Shown here piece by piece: positions 49,761 to 60,172 of a stretch of 64,000 nucleotides of DNA (within the stretch, counting starts at the first letter, position 1; every line of letters starts with the position of its first letter). Location of the stretch: the NCBI RefSeq assembly GCF_021555175.1, contig NZ_JAKGRW010000006.1, positions 248,001 to 312,000 of the forward strand, in the 5' to 3' direction. The notes beneath the pieces are model-generated. The model was not told where the DNA came from. It made no database searches and was given only the letters and a program-made list of their open reading frames with translations. The DNA comes from Nocardioides alcanivorans. GTDB taxonomy: Bacteria > Actinomycetota > Actinomycetes > Propionibacteriales > Nocardioidaceae. The translations under genes were made by a program, and so were the position numbers.

Positions 49761-50965
49761 ATGAAGGTCGTCCTCGGCGTTGCCGGGGGATCGCCGCCTA
49801 CAAGGCGTGCGAAGTGTTGCGCCGACTCAAGGAGTCGGGTCACGACGTGACGGTGGTGCCGACCGCGTCAGCCCTGGAGTTCGTCGGCGCGCCGACCTGG
49901 GCGGCACTGTCGGGCAAGGCCGTGGCCAGCGACGTCTGGTCCAGCGTGCACGAGGTGCCCCACGTCCGGATCGGCCAGGAGGCCGATCTCGTCCTGGTCG
50001 CCCCCGCCACGGCAGACCTGATGGCCAAGGCGGCGCACGGACTGGCCGACGACCTCCTCACCAACACCTTGCTCACGGCGCGGTGTCCGGTGGTCTTCGT
50101 GCCGGCGATGCACACCGAGATGTGGGAGCACCCCGCCACCCAGGCCAATGTCGCGGTGCTCCGCACCCGCGGCGCCCTCGTCATGGAGCCTGCCGAGGGC
50201 CGGCTGACCGGCAAGGACACCGGCAAGGGACGGTTGCCCGAGCCACTGGAGATCTTCGAGCTGGCGCAGGACGTCCTGTCGCGCGGCACGGTCAGCAGTG
50301 ACCTGGCGGGCCGCCACGTCGTCGTCTCCGCCGGGGGCACCCGGGAGTTCCTCGACCCGGTCCGCTTCCTGGGCAACCGCTCGTCCGGCCGCCAGGGCAT
50401 CGCGCTGGCACAGGCCGCGTTGGCCCGAGGCGCCGAGGTGACCCTCGTCGCCGCCAACGTCGCACTGCCGCAGCCGGCCGGTGCGCACGTCGTCGAGGTG
50501 ACCACCACCGAGGAGCTGCGGGTCGCCGTACTCAAGGCAGCCGCAGGTGCCGATGCCGTGGTGATGGCCGCTGCGCCCGCCGACTTCCGGCCGGTGCACA
50601 GTGAGACCGCCAAGATCAAGAAGGCCCCCGACGGCTCCGCGCCCGCCATCGAGCTGGTGCAGAACCCCGACATCCTGAAGCAGCTCGCCGCCGAGCGCCT
50701 CCAGCCGGGACAGGTCGTCGTCGGATTCGCCGCCGAGACCGGTGACACGACGGGTTCGGTGCTCGACCTGGCGCGAGCCAAGCTGGCCCGCAAGGGCTGC
50801 GACCTGCTGGTGGTCAACGACGTGAGTGGCGGTGCCGTCTTCGGCAGCACCGACAACGAGGCCGTGATCCTCGGCGCCGACGGCAGCGAGACACCGGTGC
50901 CGCGCGGGGCCAAGTCGCAGATCGCCCATGCCATCTGGGACCAGGTGGTTCCCCGTCTCGCCTGA
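49761..50965 (+). CDS. coaBC: Bifunctional phosphopantothenoylcysteine decarboxylase/phosphopantothenate-cysteine ligase (one apparent frameshift)
   Basis: Two steps of coenzyme A synthesis. The CoaC flavoprotein domain starts MKVVLGVAGG and holds PTASALEFV, APATADLMAKAAHG and PAMHTEMW. The CoaB domain holds SAGGTREFLDPVRFLGNRSS, KIKK and the end of a typical Rossmann-like ligase. The frame breaks at 49785-49789, where GGGGGATC should read GGGGGCATC (G-G-I-A-A-Y-K). Corrected length is 401 residues. ATG 49761 is 16 bases after rpoZ. Confidence 0.94.
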
Positions 50966-51085
50966 TCGGGCCAGACTGTCCATGTCGATGGTTGGACGCC
51001 CGGTTCGTAACCGGCGCCCACCGCTATCGTTGCAACACGCAGTATCGACGTGTTTTCCACACATTCGTTGGGAGTGAGCACCACC

Positions 51086-52288
51086 GTGGCAGGACGCCTC
51101 TTCACCTCAGAGTCCGTGACCGAAGGTCACCCGGACAAGATCGCTGACCAGATCAGCGACACCGTTCTCGACTACCTGCTGGAAAACGACACGGACCCCG
51201 CCAACCTCCGGGTTGCGGTGGAGACCCTGCTGACCACCGGCCTGGTCGTCGTGGCCGGCGAGGTCCGCACCAACGCCTACGCGCCGGTCGCCGAACTCGT
51301 CCGCAAGCGGATCCTCGAGATCGGCTACGACCACTCCGACAAGGGATTCGACGGCACCACCTGCGGCGTGCAGGTGGCCATCGGTGGACAGTCGGCCGAC
51401 ATCGCTGCCGGTGTCGACGACGGCCACGAGTCGCGGGTCGGCTCGTCCGAGGACGATCTCGACAAGCGCGGCGCCGGCGACCAGGGCCTCATGTTCGGCT
51501 ACGCCTGTGACGACACGCCGGAGCTCTTCCCGCTGCCGATCAAGATCGCGCAGAGCCTGGCCGAGCGTCTCTCCTCGGTACGCAAGGACGGCACGCTGCC
51601 CTACCTGCGCCCCGACGGCAAGACCCAGGTCACGATCGAGTACGACGCCGACAACCGTCCGGTGCGTATCGACACCGTCGTGCTCTCCACGCAGCATGCC
51701 GAGGAGATCGAGCACGCCACGCTCGAGGGCGACATCAAGAAGCACGTGATCGACGCCGTTCTCGAGACCTTCGACATCCCCTCCGAGGGCTACCGCCTGT
51801 TGGTCAACCCCACCGGCAAGTTCGTCGTGGGCGGTCCGATGGGCGACGCCGGTCTGACCGGCCGCAAGATCATCGTCGACACCTACGGCGGCATGGCTCG
51901 TCACGGCGGCGGCGCGTTCTCCGGCAAGGACCCCTCGAAGGTCGACCGGTCCGCGGCCTACGCCATGCGCTGGGTGGCCAAGAACATCGTTGCCGCCGGG
52001 TTGGCGCGCCGGGCTGAGGTGCAGGTCGCCTATGCCATCGGCAAGGCGTCGCCCGTGGGTGTCTTCGTCGAGACCTTCGGTACCGGCACCGTGCCCGACG
52101 AGATCATCCAGCAGGCCGTGCTCCAGGTCTTCGACCTGCGCCCGGCCGCGATCATCCGTGATCTCGACCTGCTCCGACCGATCTACTCGAAGACCGCCGC
52201 CTACGGCCACTTCGGCCGGGAGCTCCCCGAGTTCACTTGGGAGCGGACCGACCGCGTCGACCAGCTGAAGGCTGCCGTCGCCGGCTGA
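51086..52288 (+). CDS. metK: S-adenosylmethionine synthase
   Basis: Makes SAM from methionine and ATP; 400 residues. Signature blocks: [20 protein letters not shown] at the start, [12 protein letters not shown] and [22 protein letters not shown] 51086 is preferred because GGAGTGAG lies eight bases upstream and family members begin at this point; GTG 51074 is an alternative. The upstream gap (50966-51085) shows no recognisable SAM riboswitch. Confidence 0.96.
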   Translation: MAGRLFTSESVTEGHPDKIADQISDTVLDYLLENDTDPANLRVAVETLLTTGLVVVAGEVRTNAYAPVAELVRKRILEIGYDHSDKGFDGTTCGVQVAIGGQSADIAAGVDDGHESRVGSSEDDLDKRGAGDQGLMFGYACDDTPELFPLPIKIAQSLAERLSSVRKDGTLPYLRPDGKTQVTIEYDADNRPVRIDTVVLSTQHAEEIEHATLEGDIKKHVIDAVLETFDIPSEGYRLLVNPTGKFVVGGPMGDAGLTGRKIIVDTYGGMARHGGGAFSGKDPSKVDRSAAYAMRWVAKNIVAAGLARRAEVQVAYAIGKASPVGVFVETFGTGTVPDEIIQQAVLQVFDLRPAAIIRDLDLLRPIYSKTAAYGHFGRELPEFTWERTDRVDQLKAAVAG

Positions 52289-52301
52289 TGCTCGTCGTGA
52301 C

Positions 52302-52331
52302 GCTGCCCCGGATCGCAGGGTCCGGGGCAGC
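52302..52331 (+). terminator. Hairpin terminator after metK
   Basis: Arms GCTGCCCCGGA (52302-52312) and TCCGGGGCAGC (52321-52331) pair perfectly over 11 bp with an eight-base loop, followed by TCTGATTTC. The start is 13 bases after the metK stop. Confidence 0.85.
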
Positions 52332-52404
52332 TCTGATTTCGGAGCAGTCCGGGGACATGGGTCCGAGTCGATCCGTGTCGGTGCCGACTGGTAGGAATTC
52401 GCAC

Positions 52405-54434
52405 ATGAGCGAGGAGCGGGTGCAGCCCGAGTTGCTGCCGGGCATGGTGCGTGCCGGGCTGCGCCGCGCGCCCGCCCGCAAGGGCGCCGATCCGGTCGCC
52501 GAGGTCGACCCGGTGGCGCAGGTGCTCGTCGACCTGCCGCTGGCTCATCTCGACCGTGCCTTCGACTACCTGGTGCCCGAGAAGCTGGCCGACCAGGCGG
52601 TGCCAGGTGCTCGTGTGAAGGTGCGGTTCGCCGGTCACGACGTCGACGGGTTCGTGGTCGGCCGGTCCGCGGTGAGCGACCATGAGGGGCGGCTGCAGCC
52701 GTTGCGCCGGGTGGTGAGTCCCGAGCCGGTGCTCAGCCCTGCGATCGCGGCCCTCAGCAGCTCGGTGGCGGAGCGTTATGCAGGCACCCGCGCCGACGTG
52801 CTCAGGCTGGCGGTCCCGCCCCGCCACGCCACCACCGAACGAGCAACTGCAACCGGTGCCGCCCCACCGACCCGGCCGGAGCTCTCGGCCGCGCTGCGTG
52901 CCCACTGGGAGCGACTCGACCACGGCTTCGACTACCTCGGCGCACTCACCGCCGGTGGCGCTCCGCGCGCCGTCCTCGCGGTGCCCCCGGCCACCGAGTG
53001 GCCCCAGGTGCTCAGCGGTGCCGTCGTGACGGCGTACGCCGCAGGGCTGGGTTCCATCGTCTGCGTGCCGGATGCCCGCGACGTGGACCGGCTCGACCGT
53101 GCCCTCACCGAGGCGCTGGGCCCCGATCACCACGTGGTGCTCACGGCCGACCAGGGGCCGGCCGCGCGTTACCGCGCATTCCTTGCCGTCTCCCGCGGTG
53201 AGCGACGCATCGTGATCGGCAATCGGGCCGCGGCGTTCGCGCCCGTCCACGACCTCGGCCTGGTCGCGATCTGGGACGACGGCGACGACCTGCATGCCGA
53301 GCAACGAGCGCCCTACCCGCACGTGCGGGAAGTGCTTCTCCTGCGGGCGCACCAAGAGAGCACCGCTGCCCTCGTGGCCGGTCATGCCCGCACCGTCGAG
53401 GGCGAATACCTCGTCCGCACCGGATGGGCCCACCCACTGCAGGCACCACGTGAGGCGATCCGTGGAGCGGTGCGCGCGGCCGTCACCGGCGCCACTGACT
53501 GGAGCCGTGAACGTGACCCGCTGCATGCGGCCTCCCGGATCCCCGACGAGGCACACCAGCTCATCCGTGCTGCCCTGCGGGAGGGCCCCGTACTCGTGCA
53601 GACCCCCGCTCGGGCTACGCCGCGCGTCTTGCCTGCGAGCGGTGTCGCACACCGGCGCGTTGCGTGCCGTGCCAAGGTCCTCTCACCCAGTCCCGACCCG
53701 AGCAGCCACCCGTCTGCCAGTGGTGCGGCACCGAGCACGCGGACTGGTCCTGCACCGAGTGCGGCCACCGGGGCCTGCGGGCGCCCGTGCGAGGAGCCGA
53801 CCGCACGGCCGAGGAGCTGGGGCGGTCGTTCCCCGGCACCATGGTGCGAAGCTCCTCCGGAGACCGGGTGATCGACCGGGTCGGCGCCGACCCGTGCCTC
53901 GTGGTGGCCACCCCAGGAGCAGAACCCGTGGCCGACGGCGGCTATCGCGCGGTGCTCCTGCTCGACACGTGGCTGATGCTGGGACGCGACGACCTCCGTG
54001 CGGAGGAGGAGGCGCTGCGTCGCTGGTTCAACGCGGCGGCGTTGTCAGCAGTGGGAGGGCGGGTGCTGGCAGTGGGCGACCCTGAACTCCCCACGCTGCA
54101 GGCCCTGGTGCGTTGGGACCCGGCAGGCGCCGCGGCCCGGGAACTGGACGAACGGCTCTCCGCCCGACTCACGCCGACCAGCCGGATGGCCACGGTCCAG
54201 GGGAGCCCCGGCGCCCTCTCCGATGCGCTGGTGCTGCTCGACCTCCCCGAGGGTGCTGACGTGCTGGGGCCGGTCCCGGTGACCGGCAAGGAGCCCGAGC
54301 AGGAGCGGGTCGTGCTACGGGTGCCACGCCATCTGGGCGCGGCACTCAGTCGTTCGCTGGTCGACCTCCAGAAGCAGCGGTCGGCCCGCAAGCTCGACCC
54401 GGTGCGGGTGCAGGTCGATCCGATCAGCCTCTGA
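52405..54434 (+). CDS. priA: Primosomal protein N' (PriA-like), helicase motifs degenerate; one apparent frameshift
   Basis: Replication-restart protein of 676 residues after adding one C to the run at 53603-53607. The DNA-binding N-terminal domain (VLVDLPLAHLDRAFDYLVPE) and the zinc-binding cysteine cluster (ACERC, ARCVPC, CQWC, CTEC) are intact. The helicase core is not canonical: where GxxGxGKT is expected the protein reads AVLAVPPATEWPQVL, and in place of a DExH box it has AIWDDGDDL. This loss of ATPase motifs is known for actinobacterial PriA, so it is probably non-helicase. ATG 52405 (MSEERVQPELL) is chosen by family start. Confidence 0.9.
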
Positions 54435-54456
54435 TGATCTGACCCTCCCGCCCAAC

Positions 54457-54462
54457 TAGACT
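54457..54462 (+). promoter_or_regulatory. -10 box TAGACT before def
   Basis: TAGACT lies 27 bases before the def GTG in the gap after priA, with a GAGGAG ribosome-binding site between them. Confidence 0.45.
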
Positions 54463-54489
54463 GTGCCGCGCATCGACCCGAGGAGCAGC

Positions 54490-55035
54490 GTGGCCATCCA
54501 GCCCATCCGTTTGTTCGGCGACCCCGTCCTGCGCAGCCGCGCGATCGAGGTCACCACCTTCGACAAGGAGTTGCGCACCTTGGTGCACGACCTCACCGAC
54601 ACCATGCTCGAGGCGCCCGGTGCCGGACTGGCTGCACCTCAGATCGGCGTCGGGCTGCGGGTCTTCACCTGGAACGTCGACGGCGAGGTCGGGCACCTGG
54701 TGAATCCCTCGCTCGACCTCTCCGAGGAGGAGCAGGACGGCCCGGAGGGGTGCCTTTCGCTGCCCGAGCTCACCTATGACTGCAAGCGCGCCCGTTTCGT
54801 CGTCGCCAAGGGGTTCAACATGCACGGCGAGCCGGTGACGATCGAGGGCAGCGACTATCTGGCCCGCGCCCTGCAGCACGAGACCGACCATCTCGACGGC
54901 GTACTCTTCATCGATCGGCTCGACGCCGCGGCCCGCAAGGCAGCCATGCGGGAGATTCGGGAGTCCGAGTGGTTCGGTCTCGAGAAGCCCGCCGTCAAGT
55001 TCTCTCCCCACCCCACCAACGGTTTCGGAATCTGA
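54490..55035 (+). CDS. def: Peptide deformylase
   Basis: Metalloenzyme removing the N-formyl group from nascent proteins; 181 residues. All three family motifs: [17 protein letters not shown] and QHETDHLDG (the metal ligands are Cys of motif 2 and both His of motif 3). GTG 54490 follows GAGGAGCAGC. It stands with fmt, which adds the formyl group. Confidence 0.96.
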   Translation: MAIQPIRLFGDPVLRSRAIEVTTFDKELRTLVHDLTDTMLEAPGAGLAAPQIGVGLRVFTWNVDGEVGHLVNPSLDLSEEEQDGPEGCLSLPELTYDCKRARFVVAKGFNMHGEPVTIEGSDYLARALQHETDHLDGVLFIDRLDAAARKAAMREIRESEWFGLEKPAVKFSPHPTNGFGI

Positions 55036-55048
55036 GGTAGATCAACCC

Positions 55049-55975
55049 ATGCGTGTCGTCTTCGCCGGTACCCCCGACGTCGCCCTGCCTTCCCTGCGTG
55101 CCATCGCCGACTCCGAGCACGAGCTCGTCGGTGTGGTGACGCGTCCTGACGCCCCCGCCGGTCGAGGCCGCAAGCTCGTGGCCTCCCCGGTCGCCCAGGC
55201 AGCTGACGAACTCGGTGTGCCGGTGCTCAAGCCCGAGCACCCTCGTGACCCCGAGTTCCAGGAGCAGTTGCGGGCGCTGGCACCCGACGCCTGCCCGGTC
55301 GTCGCCTACGGCGCCCTGCTCCCGCAGTCGGCTCTCGACATCCCCGAGCACGGGTGGATCAACCTCCACTTCTCGTGCCTGCCGGCGTGGCGTGGCGCCG
55401 CCCCGGTGCAGCACGCGATCTGGGCCGGCGACGAGGTCACCGGTGCGACGACCTTCCGCATCGTCAAGGCGTTGGACGCCGGGCCGACCTTCGGGGTCAT
55501 GACCGAGGCGATCAAACCGACCGACACCTCTGGCGACCTGTTGGGTCGGCTGGCCGAGGGCGGGGCCGAGCTGTTGGTCCGCACCCTCGACGGCATCGGT
55601 GACGGCACGCTCGTTGCCGTGGAGCAGCCGAGCGACGGGATCACCATCGCGCCGAAGATCCTCACCGAGGACGCCGAGGTCCAGTGGTCGGAGCCCGCCG
55701 TTGCGGTCGACCGCCGGATCCGGGCCTGTTCACCCTTCCCCGGTGCCTGGACGACCTTCGGCGGGGAACGCTTCAAGCTCGGTGCGGTGACGCTGGTCCC
55801 TGACGTCTCGCTGCCCGCTGGGGAACTCTCGGTGCTCAAGAACGAGGTGCTCGTCGGCACCGGCACCCACGCCGTACGGCTGGGTGAGGTCGAGGCCTTC
55901 GGCAAGAAGCTCATGGGCGCCGCAGACTGGGCGCGTGGAGCTCGGGTGGAGTCCGGCGTCCGGTTCGGGGCCTGA
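55049..55975 (+). CDS. fmt: Methionyl-tRNA formyltransferase
   Basis: Formylates initiator Met-tRNA using 10-formyltetrahydrofolate; 308 residues. [16 protein letters not shown] at the start, the catalytic N-x-H block [18 protein letters not shown], and the C-terminal tRNA-binding OB domain ([20 protein letters not shown]). ATG 55049 is 13 bases after def, one base beyond the weak GAGGTAG site. Confidence 0.96.
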   Translation: MRVVFAGTPDVALPSLRAIADSEHELVGVVTRPDAPAGRGRKLVASPVAQAADELGVPVLKPEHPRDPEFQEQLRALAPDACPVVAYGALLPQSALDIPEHGWINLHFSCLPAWRGAAPVQHAIWAGDEVTGATTFRIVKALDAGPTFGVMTEAIKPTDTSGDLLGRLAEGGAELLVRTLDGIGDGTLVAVEQPSDGITIAPKILTEDAEVQWSEPAVAVDRRIRACSPFPGAWTTFGGERFKLGAVTLVPDVSLPAGELSVLKNEVLVGTGTHAVRLGEVEAFGKKLMGAADWARGARVESGVRFGA

Positions 55976-55977
55976 CG

Positions 55978-56414
55978 GTGGGCCCGGCAGCCGATCGCCC
56001 GGCGACTCCCGACGACGTCGACGAGATCTGTGGCTCGCTGCCGCACACCCACTTCGGCACCAGCTGGGGAGCGTGCCCACCTGGCTGGTCTCCGATCCGG
56101 CGACGAAGGCCAAGCCCAAGGGCTTCCTGCTCTACCGCGAACCACACAGCACCGCCCTGGACGCCGAGACCGGGCAGCCCTATGACGACCTCATCGTGCT
56201 GTGGGCTCCCGACCAAGGAGTCAAGGCGGCGCTCGTGGAAGGTGACGGCCCGTTCTTCACCATCTCGCACTTCGATGGCCACGACGGCTACCTCGTGCAG
56301 CAGTCCCGGCTCGGTGAGATCACCGTTGCCGAGTTGCGAGAGGTGATCACCGATTCGTGGCTCCGACTCGCGCCGGCCAAGTTGCGGCGCGCCTTCCTGA
56401 CAGGTGATGCATGA
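55978..56414 (+). CDS. MmcQ/YjbR-like protein (one apparent frameshift)
   Basis: A 145-residue protein after correction. The N-terminal part (PATPDDVDEICGSLPHTHFG) and body (KAKPKGFLLYREP, LIVLWAPDQGVKAALVEGDG, PFFTISHFDGHDGYLVQ, ITDSWLRLAPAKL) resemble the CyaY-like MmcQ/YjbR DNA-binding fold; function is unproven. The frame breaks at 56066-56069: TGGGGAGC should read TGGGGCAGC. It starts two bases after fmt and overlaps rsmB by four bases, so it belongs to this operon. Confidence 0.75.
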
Positions 56415-57829
56415 CCGACCGTCGACGTGGCCCCCGGACCGGGAGGCGCCCGCGGGTGGATGGGCCGCGGTTGGCTGCTCACGAGGTGCTCAGCGCGGTC
56501 CGTGACGCCGACGCCTACACCAACCTGGTGTTGCCCTCGGTGCTTGCTCGCCGTCAGCTCTCCGGACGCGACGCCGCATTCGTCACCGAGCTGGCATCCG
56601 GCACGATCCGGTGGCAGGGCACCTACGACGCGATCCTGGCGGCATGCATCGACCGCCCCTTGGCGAAGGTCGAGGCAGCGGTCCACGATGTGCTGCGGCT
56701 CGGAGCGCATCAGTTGCTGGCGATGCGGGTGCCTGACCACGCGGCGATCAGCTCGTCGGTCGAGCTCACCCGGGCCCGGATCGGTCAGGGACCGTCGGGC
56801 TTCGTCAACGCGGTGCTCCGCAAGGTCGCACGGCGTTCCCTCGACGAATGGTTGGCGGAGGTCGCGCCCGGCGATGGCCACGACCAGCTTGCCCTGCGTA
56901 CGTCGCACCCCACGTGGGTGGTCGACCTCCTGGCTCAGGCATGGACTGGTTGTGGTGGCTCCGAGGAGCAGGTGGAGGAGATGCTCTCCGCAGACAACGT
57001 CGCGCCCGCAGTGACACTGGTGGCGCGTCCCGGTCTCTGCGAAGTCGACGAGCTGGAGGGCGCCGACGCGACCCGCCTGTCCTGGTCCCCGTGGGCCGTG
57101 AGCCTGGCCGGTGGCAACCCGGGGGAGATCCCTGCCGTCGCCGAAGGGCGGGCCGCGGTCCAGGACGAGGGCTCGCAACTGGTGGCGGCTGCGCTCGCCG
57201 GCGCCCGTCTCGGTGGCCGTGACGCCGAGTGGCTCGACCTGTGCGCGGGGCCCGGCGGCAAGGCCGGGCTGCTGGCTGCCCTCGCCGCACAGCGGGGCGC
57301 CCGGGTGCTCGCAGTGGAGCGGCAACCGCACCGGGCCGCTCTGGTCAGCAACGCCGTACGCGCAGTGCCGGGGGTGTGCGAGGTGTGATCACCGCCGACG
57401 GCACCCGACCGGCCTGGCCTGCCGGAAGTTTCGACCGGGTGCTGGTCGACGCACCGTGCTCGGGACTGGGCGCGCTCGCGACGCCGTCCTGAGTCTCGTT
57501 GGCGTCGACGTCCCGAGGACGTGACGGAGTTGGTGGCACTCCAGACCTCGCTCCTGGAGAGCGGATTGGACTCGCTGCGCTCCGGCGGCCTGCTGCTCTA
57601 CGCAACCTGCTCTCCGGTGCTCGCGGAGACCGTCGGTGTGGTCGATGCTGTGGTGGCTGAACGCACGGACGTGGTGCTGGAGGACCTGCGTGCCCATCCT
57701 GCGCTGGGCGCCCTGCACGCCGAGGATGCGCCGCCGAGTGCCGGCTCGCTTGAGGGCACGGTGCAGCTGTGGCCGCACCTGCACGGCACCGATGCGATGT
57801 TCCTGGCGTTGCTGCGTCGCGTCGACTGA
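56411..57829 (+). CDS. rsmB: 16S rRNA (cytosine-967-C5)-methyltransferase RsmB/Fmu (two apparent frameshifts)
   Basis: SAM-dependent rRNA methyltransferase, 472 residues after correction. N-terminal NusB-like RNA-binding domain (YTNLVLPSVLARRQLSGRDA), SAM-binding CAGPGGKAGLLAAL, catalytic cysteines in VDAPCSGLG and YATCSPV. First break at 57381-57386 (one base short: GAG GTG TGA should continue). Second at 57473-57480, where one extra base (or two missing) disrupts G-A-L-R-R-R-P-E-S-R-W. It is the usual end of the def-fmt-rsmB run. Confidence 0.9.
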
Positions 57830-57833
57830 CCGC

Positions 57834-57839
57834 TAGGCT
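57834..57839 (+). promoter_or_regulatory. -10 box TAGGCT giving a probable leaderless mRNA for the LigD-type gene
   Basis: TAGGCT ends seven bases before the ATG at 57847 with no Shine-Dalgarno sequence. Confidence 0.45.
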
Positions 57840-57846
57840 CGGGCCC

Positions 57847-58800
57847 ATGGAGCGTGTCGAGGTGGAGGTCGACAACCGGGTCGTGCGGGTGAGCAACCCC
57901 GACCGGGTCTACTTCCCGGAGATCGACGCGACCAAGATGGACCTGGTCGACTACTACCTCGCGGTGGGCGACGGCATCGTCAACGCCCTCTTCGAGCGGC
58001 CCTGCATGCTGCACCGCTACCCCAAGGGGCTGACGGGTCCGAAGGTCCACCAGAAGCGGTTGCCGGCCGGCGCTCCTGACTGGGTCGAGACCGTTGAGCT
58101 CCACTTCCCCCGGTGGAACCGGACGGCTGACGAGCTCTGCGTGACCGAGCTGGCCAGCGTGATCTGGGCGGTCCAGATGTCGACCGTCGAGTTCCACCCG
58201 TGGAACAGCCGACGCGCAGCCACCGAGAAGCCTGACGAGTGGCGCATCGACCTCGATCCGGGCCCGGAGTCCGACTGGGCGCAGGTGCGTCGCGTCGCGA
58301 AGGTGACCCATGAGGTGCTCGATGAGCTGGGCGTGCGTGGATTCCCCAAGACCAGCGGCGGATCGGGCCTGCACGTCTATGTGCGTATCGAACCCGAGCA
58401 TGACCACAAGCAGGTGCGCCGCGCGGCGCTTGCCTTCGCGCGTGAGGTGGAGCGTCGTGCGCCCAGTGACGTGACCACGGCCTGGTGGCGCAAGGACCGC
58501 GACCCGCACCAGCTCTTCGTGGACTACAACCAGAACGCTCGCGATCACACCATTGCGGCGGCGTACTCCGTGCGGGGCGTGCCACGGGCCCTGGTCTCGG
58601 CGCCCGTGGCGTGGGAGGAGATCGACGATGTCGAGCCCGACGACTTCACGATCCTGACCATGCCCGAGCGCTTCGGGCGGGTCGGCGACCTGCATGCCGA
58701 CATCGATCAACACGTGTTCGACATCGCTCCGCTGCTCGCCTGGGCGGAGCGCGACGAGGCAGCTGGCACCGCGGATCCCGAGGAGGGTGAGGAAACATGA
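57847..58800 (+). CDS. Stand-alone LigD-type polymerase domain protein (archaeo-eukaryotic primase fold)
   Basis: DNA/RNA polymerase module of the kind fused in LigD for non-homologous end joining, here alone (317 residues). Family marks: the start VEVDNRVVRVSNPDRVYFPE, HRYPKGLTGPKVHQKRLP, the catalytic acidic pair in WRIDLDPGP, KTSGGSGLHVYV and the late LFVDYNQNARDHTIAAAYS. No ligase, nuclease or Ku gene lies in the window. ATG 57847 is fixed by the -10 box. It overlaps the cupin gene by four bases. Confidence 0.9.
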   Translation: MERVEVEVDNRVVRVSNPDRVYFPEIDATKMDLVDYYLAVGDGIVNALFERPCMLHRYPKGLTGPKVHQKRLPAGAPDWVETVELHFPRWNRTADELCVTELASVIWAVQMSTVEFHPWNSRRAATEKPDEWRIDLDPGPESDWAQVRRVAKVTHEVLDELGVRGFPKTSGGSGLHVYVRIEPEHDHKQVRRAALAFAREVERRAPSDVTTAWWRKDRDPHQLFVDYNQNARDHTIAAAYSVRGVPRALVSAPVAWEEIDDVEPDDFTILTMPERFGRVGDLHADIDQHVFDIAPLLAWAERDEAAGTADPEEGEET

Positions 58801-59135
58801 CGAACGACGATCAGATCGACCTGTCCGCACTGATCGAGGAACTGATGACCGACCTCGACGACCACACGTCGGGCCGGACTGCCCGCACGGTGGTGCACGG
58901 CGACCGTCTCCGCGGTGTCGTGATGGCGCTCGACACCGGTCGGGAGCTCTCGGATCACACGGCGCCCGGTCCAGCCGTGCTCCAGGTGCTTCGGGGCGAC
59001 CTCGAGTTCCGGTGGGAGGGACGAGCGGCTCGACTCAGCACCGGGACCCTCTTCCCGATCCCGGACGCGGTCCACTCCGTGCACGCCCTCACCCCTTGCG
59101 CCTTCATGCTCACCATCGCCCTTCCCACGAAGTAG
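58797..59135 (+). CDS. Small cupin-domain protein
   Basis: A 112-residue single-domain cupin: GRELSDHTAPGPAVLQVLRG (first half-motif with one His), LEFRWEGRAARLSTGTLFPIP, then DAVHSVHAL (second motif His). Enzymatic role unknown; the metal set is incomplete compared with classical cupins. Overlap with the LigD-type gene (ATGA) suggests joint expression without explaining why. Confidence 0.82.
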   Translation: MTNDDQIDLSALIEELMTDLDDHTSGRTARTVVHGDRLRGVVMALDTGRELSDHTAPGPAVLQVLRGDLEFRWEGRAARLSTGTLFPIPDAVHSVHALTPCAFMLTIALPTK

Positions 59136-59199
59136 CACCACCTGCCCTGCTCCTTCGCGCGACAACAGGTGCGACTTCGCGGGGGCGGGTGAAGCGGCA

Positions 59200-59205
59200 T
59201 AGGGT
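59200..59205 (+). promoter_or_regulatory. -10 box TAGGGT giving a probable leaderless rpe mRNA
   Basis: TAGGGT ends eight bases before the GTG at 59214; no Shine-Dalgarno sequence. Confidence 0.45.
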
Positions 59206-59213
59206 GGCTGACC

Positions 59214-59880
59214 GTGGGCATCCAGATCACGCCGTCCGTGTTGAACGCAGACCTCTCGAACCTGGCAGGGGAGGTGGGGCGGATCGGCAGCGCGGACTGG
59301 GTGCACGTCGATGTGATGGACAACCATTTCGTGCCCAACCTGACGCTCGGGATCCCGGTGGTCGAGTCGCTGGCCAGGTCGACCGACCTGCCCATGGACG
59401 CGCACCTCATGATCGCGGACCCCGACCGGTGGGCCCCGGCCTACGTGGAGGCAGGCTGCGGCTCCGTCACCTTCCACGTCGAGGCGGCAGCGGCGCCGGT
59501 CCGACTGGCCCGCGAGATCCGCGCCAAGGGCGCCCGAGCCTCCATGGCGTTGAAGCCGGCCACGCCGATCGAGGCCCTACGAAGACCTGCTGCCCGAGCT
59601 CGACATGCTCCTCATCATGACCGTCGAGCCCGGATTCGGTGGCCAGAAGTTCCTCGACCTCTGCCTGCCCAAGATCCGCCGCGCTCGCGCCATGATGGAC
59701 AAGCACGGCGTGGAGACCTGGCTCCAGGTGGACGGTGGGGTGTCGGTGGAGACAATCGAACGGTGCGCCGAGGCAGGTGCCGACGTCTTCGTCGCTGGCT
59801 CGGCGGTCTACTCCGCGGCGGATCCCGACAAGATGGTCAACGAGCTTCGGGCACTGGCGGAGGTCGCCTCCACCCGCTGA
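59214..59880 (+). CDS. rpe: Ribulose-phosphate 3-epimerase (one apparent frameshift)
   Basis: Interconverts ribulose-5-phosphate and xylulose-5-phosphate; 221 residues after correction. [51 protein letters not shown] and [19 protein letters not shown] are the standard metal and phosphate sites. The frame breaks at 59571-59580, where one extra base (GAGGCCCTAC for GAGCCCTAC or GAGGCCTAC) disrupts P-A-T-P-I-E-x-Y-E-D-L-L. Ru5P is also the substrate of RibBA, whose operon follows. Confidence 0.94.
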
Positions 59881-59973
59881 AACAGGCGGGCGCGTCCCGA
59901 CACTCGGGACACTGGTGGCGATGTGTTTCGTGGCCTGTGGCAGGATCGTGACAGACGAGTTTTCCAAACTCGC

Positions 59974-60096
59974 GTGCTCTGGGGTCGGTGCAATTCCGAG
60001 CCGGCGGTTACAGTCCGCGACCCGGTCACAGCCAGTGACCGGTTGACCAGGTGAGATTCCTGGACCGACGGTCAAAGTCCGGATGGGAAGAGACAC
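59974..60096 (+). promoter_or_regulatory. FMN riboswitch (RFN element)
   Basis: Conserved RFN blocks in order: CTCTGGGGTCGGTGCAATTC near 59977, CCGGCGGTTACAGTCCGCGA at 60001, GGTTGACCAGGTGAGATTCC at 60041, then ACCGACGGTCAAAGTCCGGA near 60064. It lies directly upstream of the riboflavin operon and would switch it off when FMN is high. The GAGTTTTCCAAACTC stem just before is outside the aptamer. Confidence 0.95.
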
Positions 60097-60100
60097 GCAG

Positions 60101-60125
60101 TCCGACCGTGCCGAGCACGGTCGGA
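60101..60125 (+). terminator. Stem following the FMN aptamer (expression platform)
   Basis: Arms TCCGACCGTGC and GCACGGTCGGA pair perfectly over 11 bp with a three-base loop, five bases after the aptamer. It may be the terminator arm of the switch. No T tract follows, and 47 bases remain to the ribD ATG, so translational control is an alternative. Confidence 0.65.
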
Positions 60126-60172
60126 TCAAGCAGATCAGCCCCGGAGTCCGCGAGCGGACACCGAAAGGGGCG

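Noticed and set aside
50966..51085. SAM riboswitch before metK
   Set aside because: No conserved SAM aptamer core or terminator pairing was seen in the 120 bases; only a small GGTT/AACC stem.
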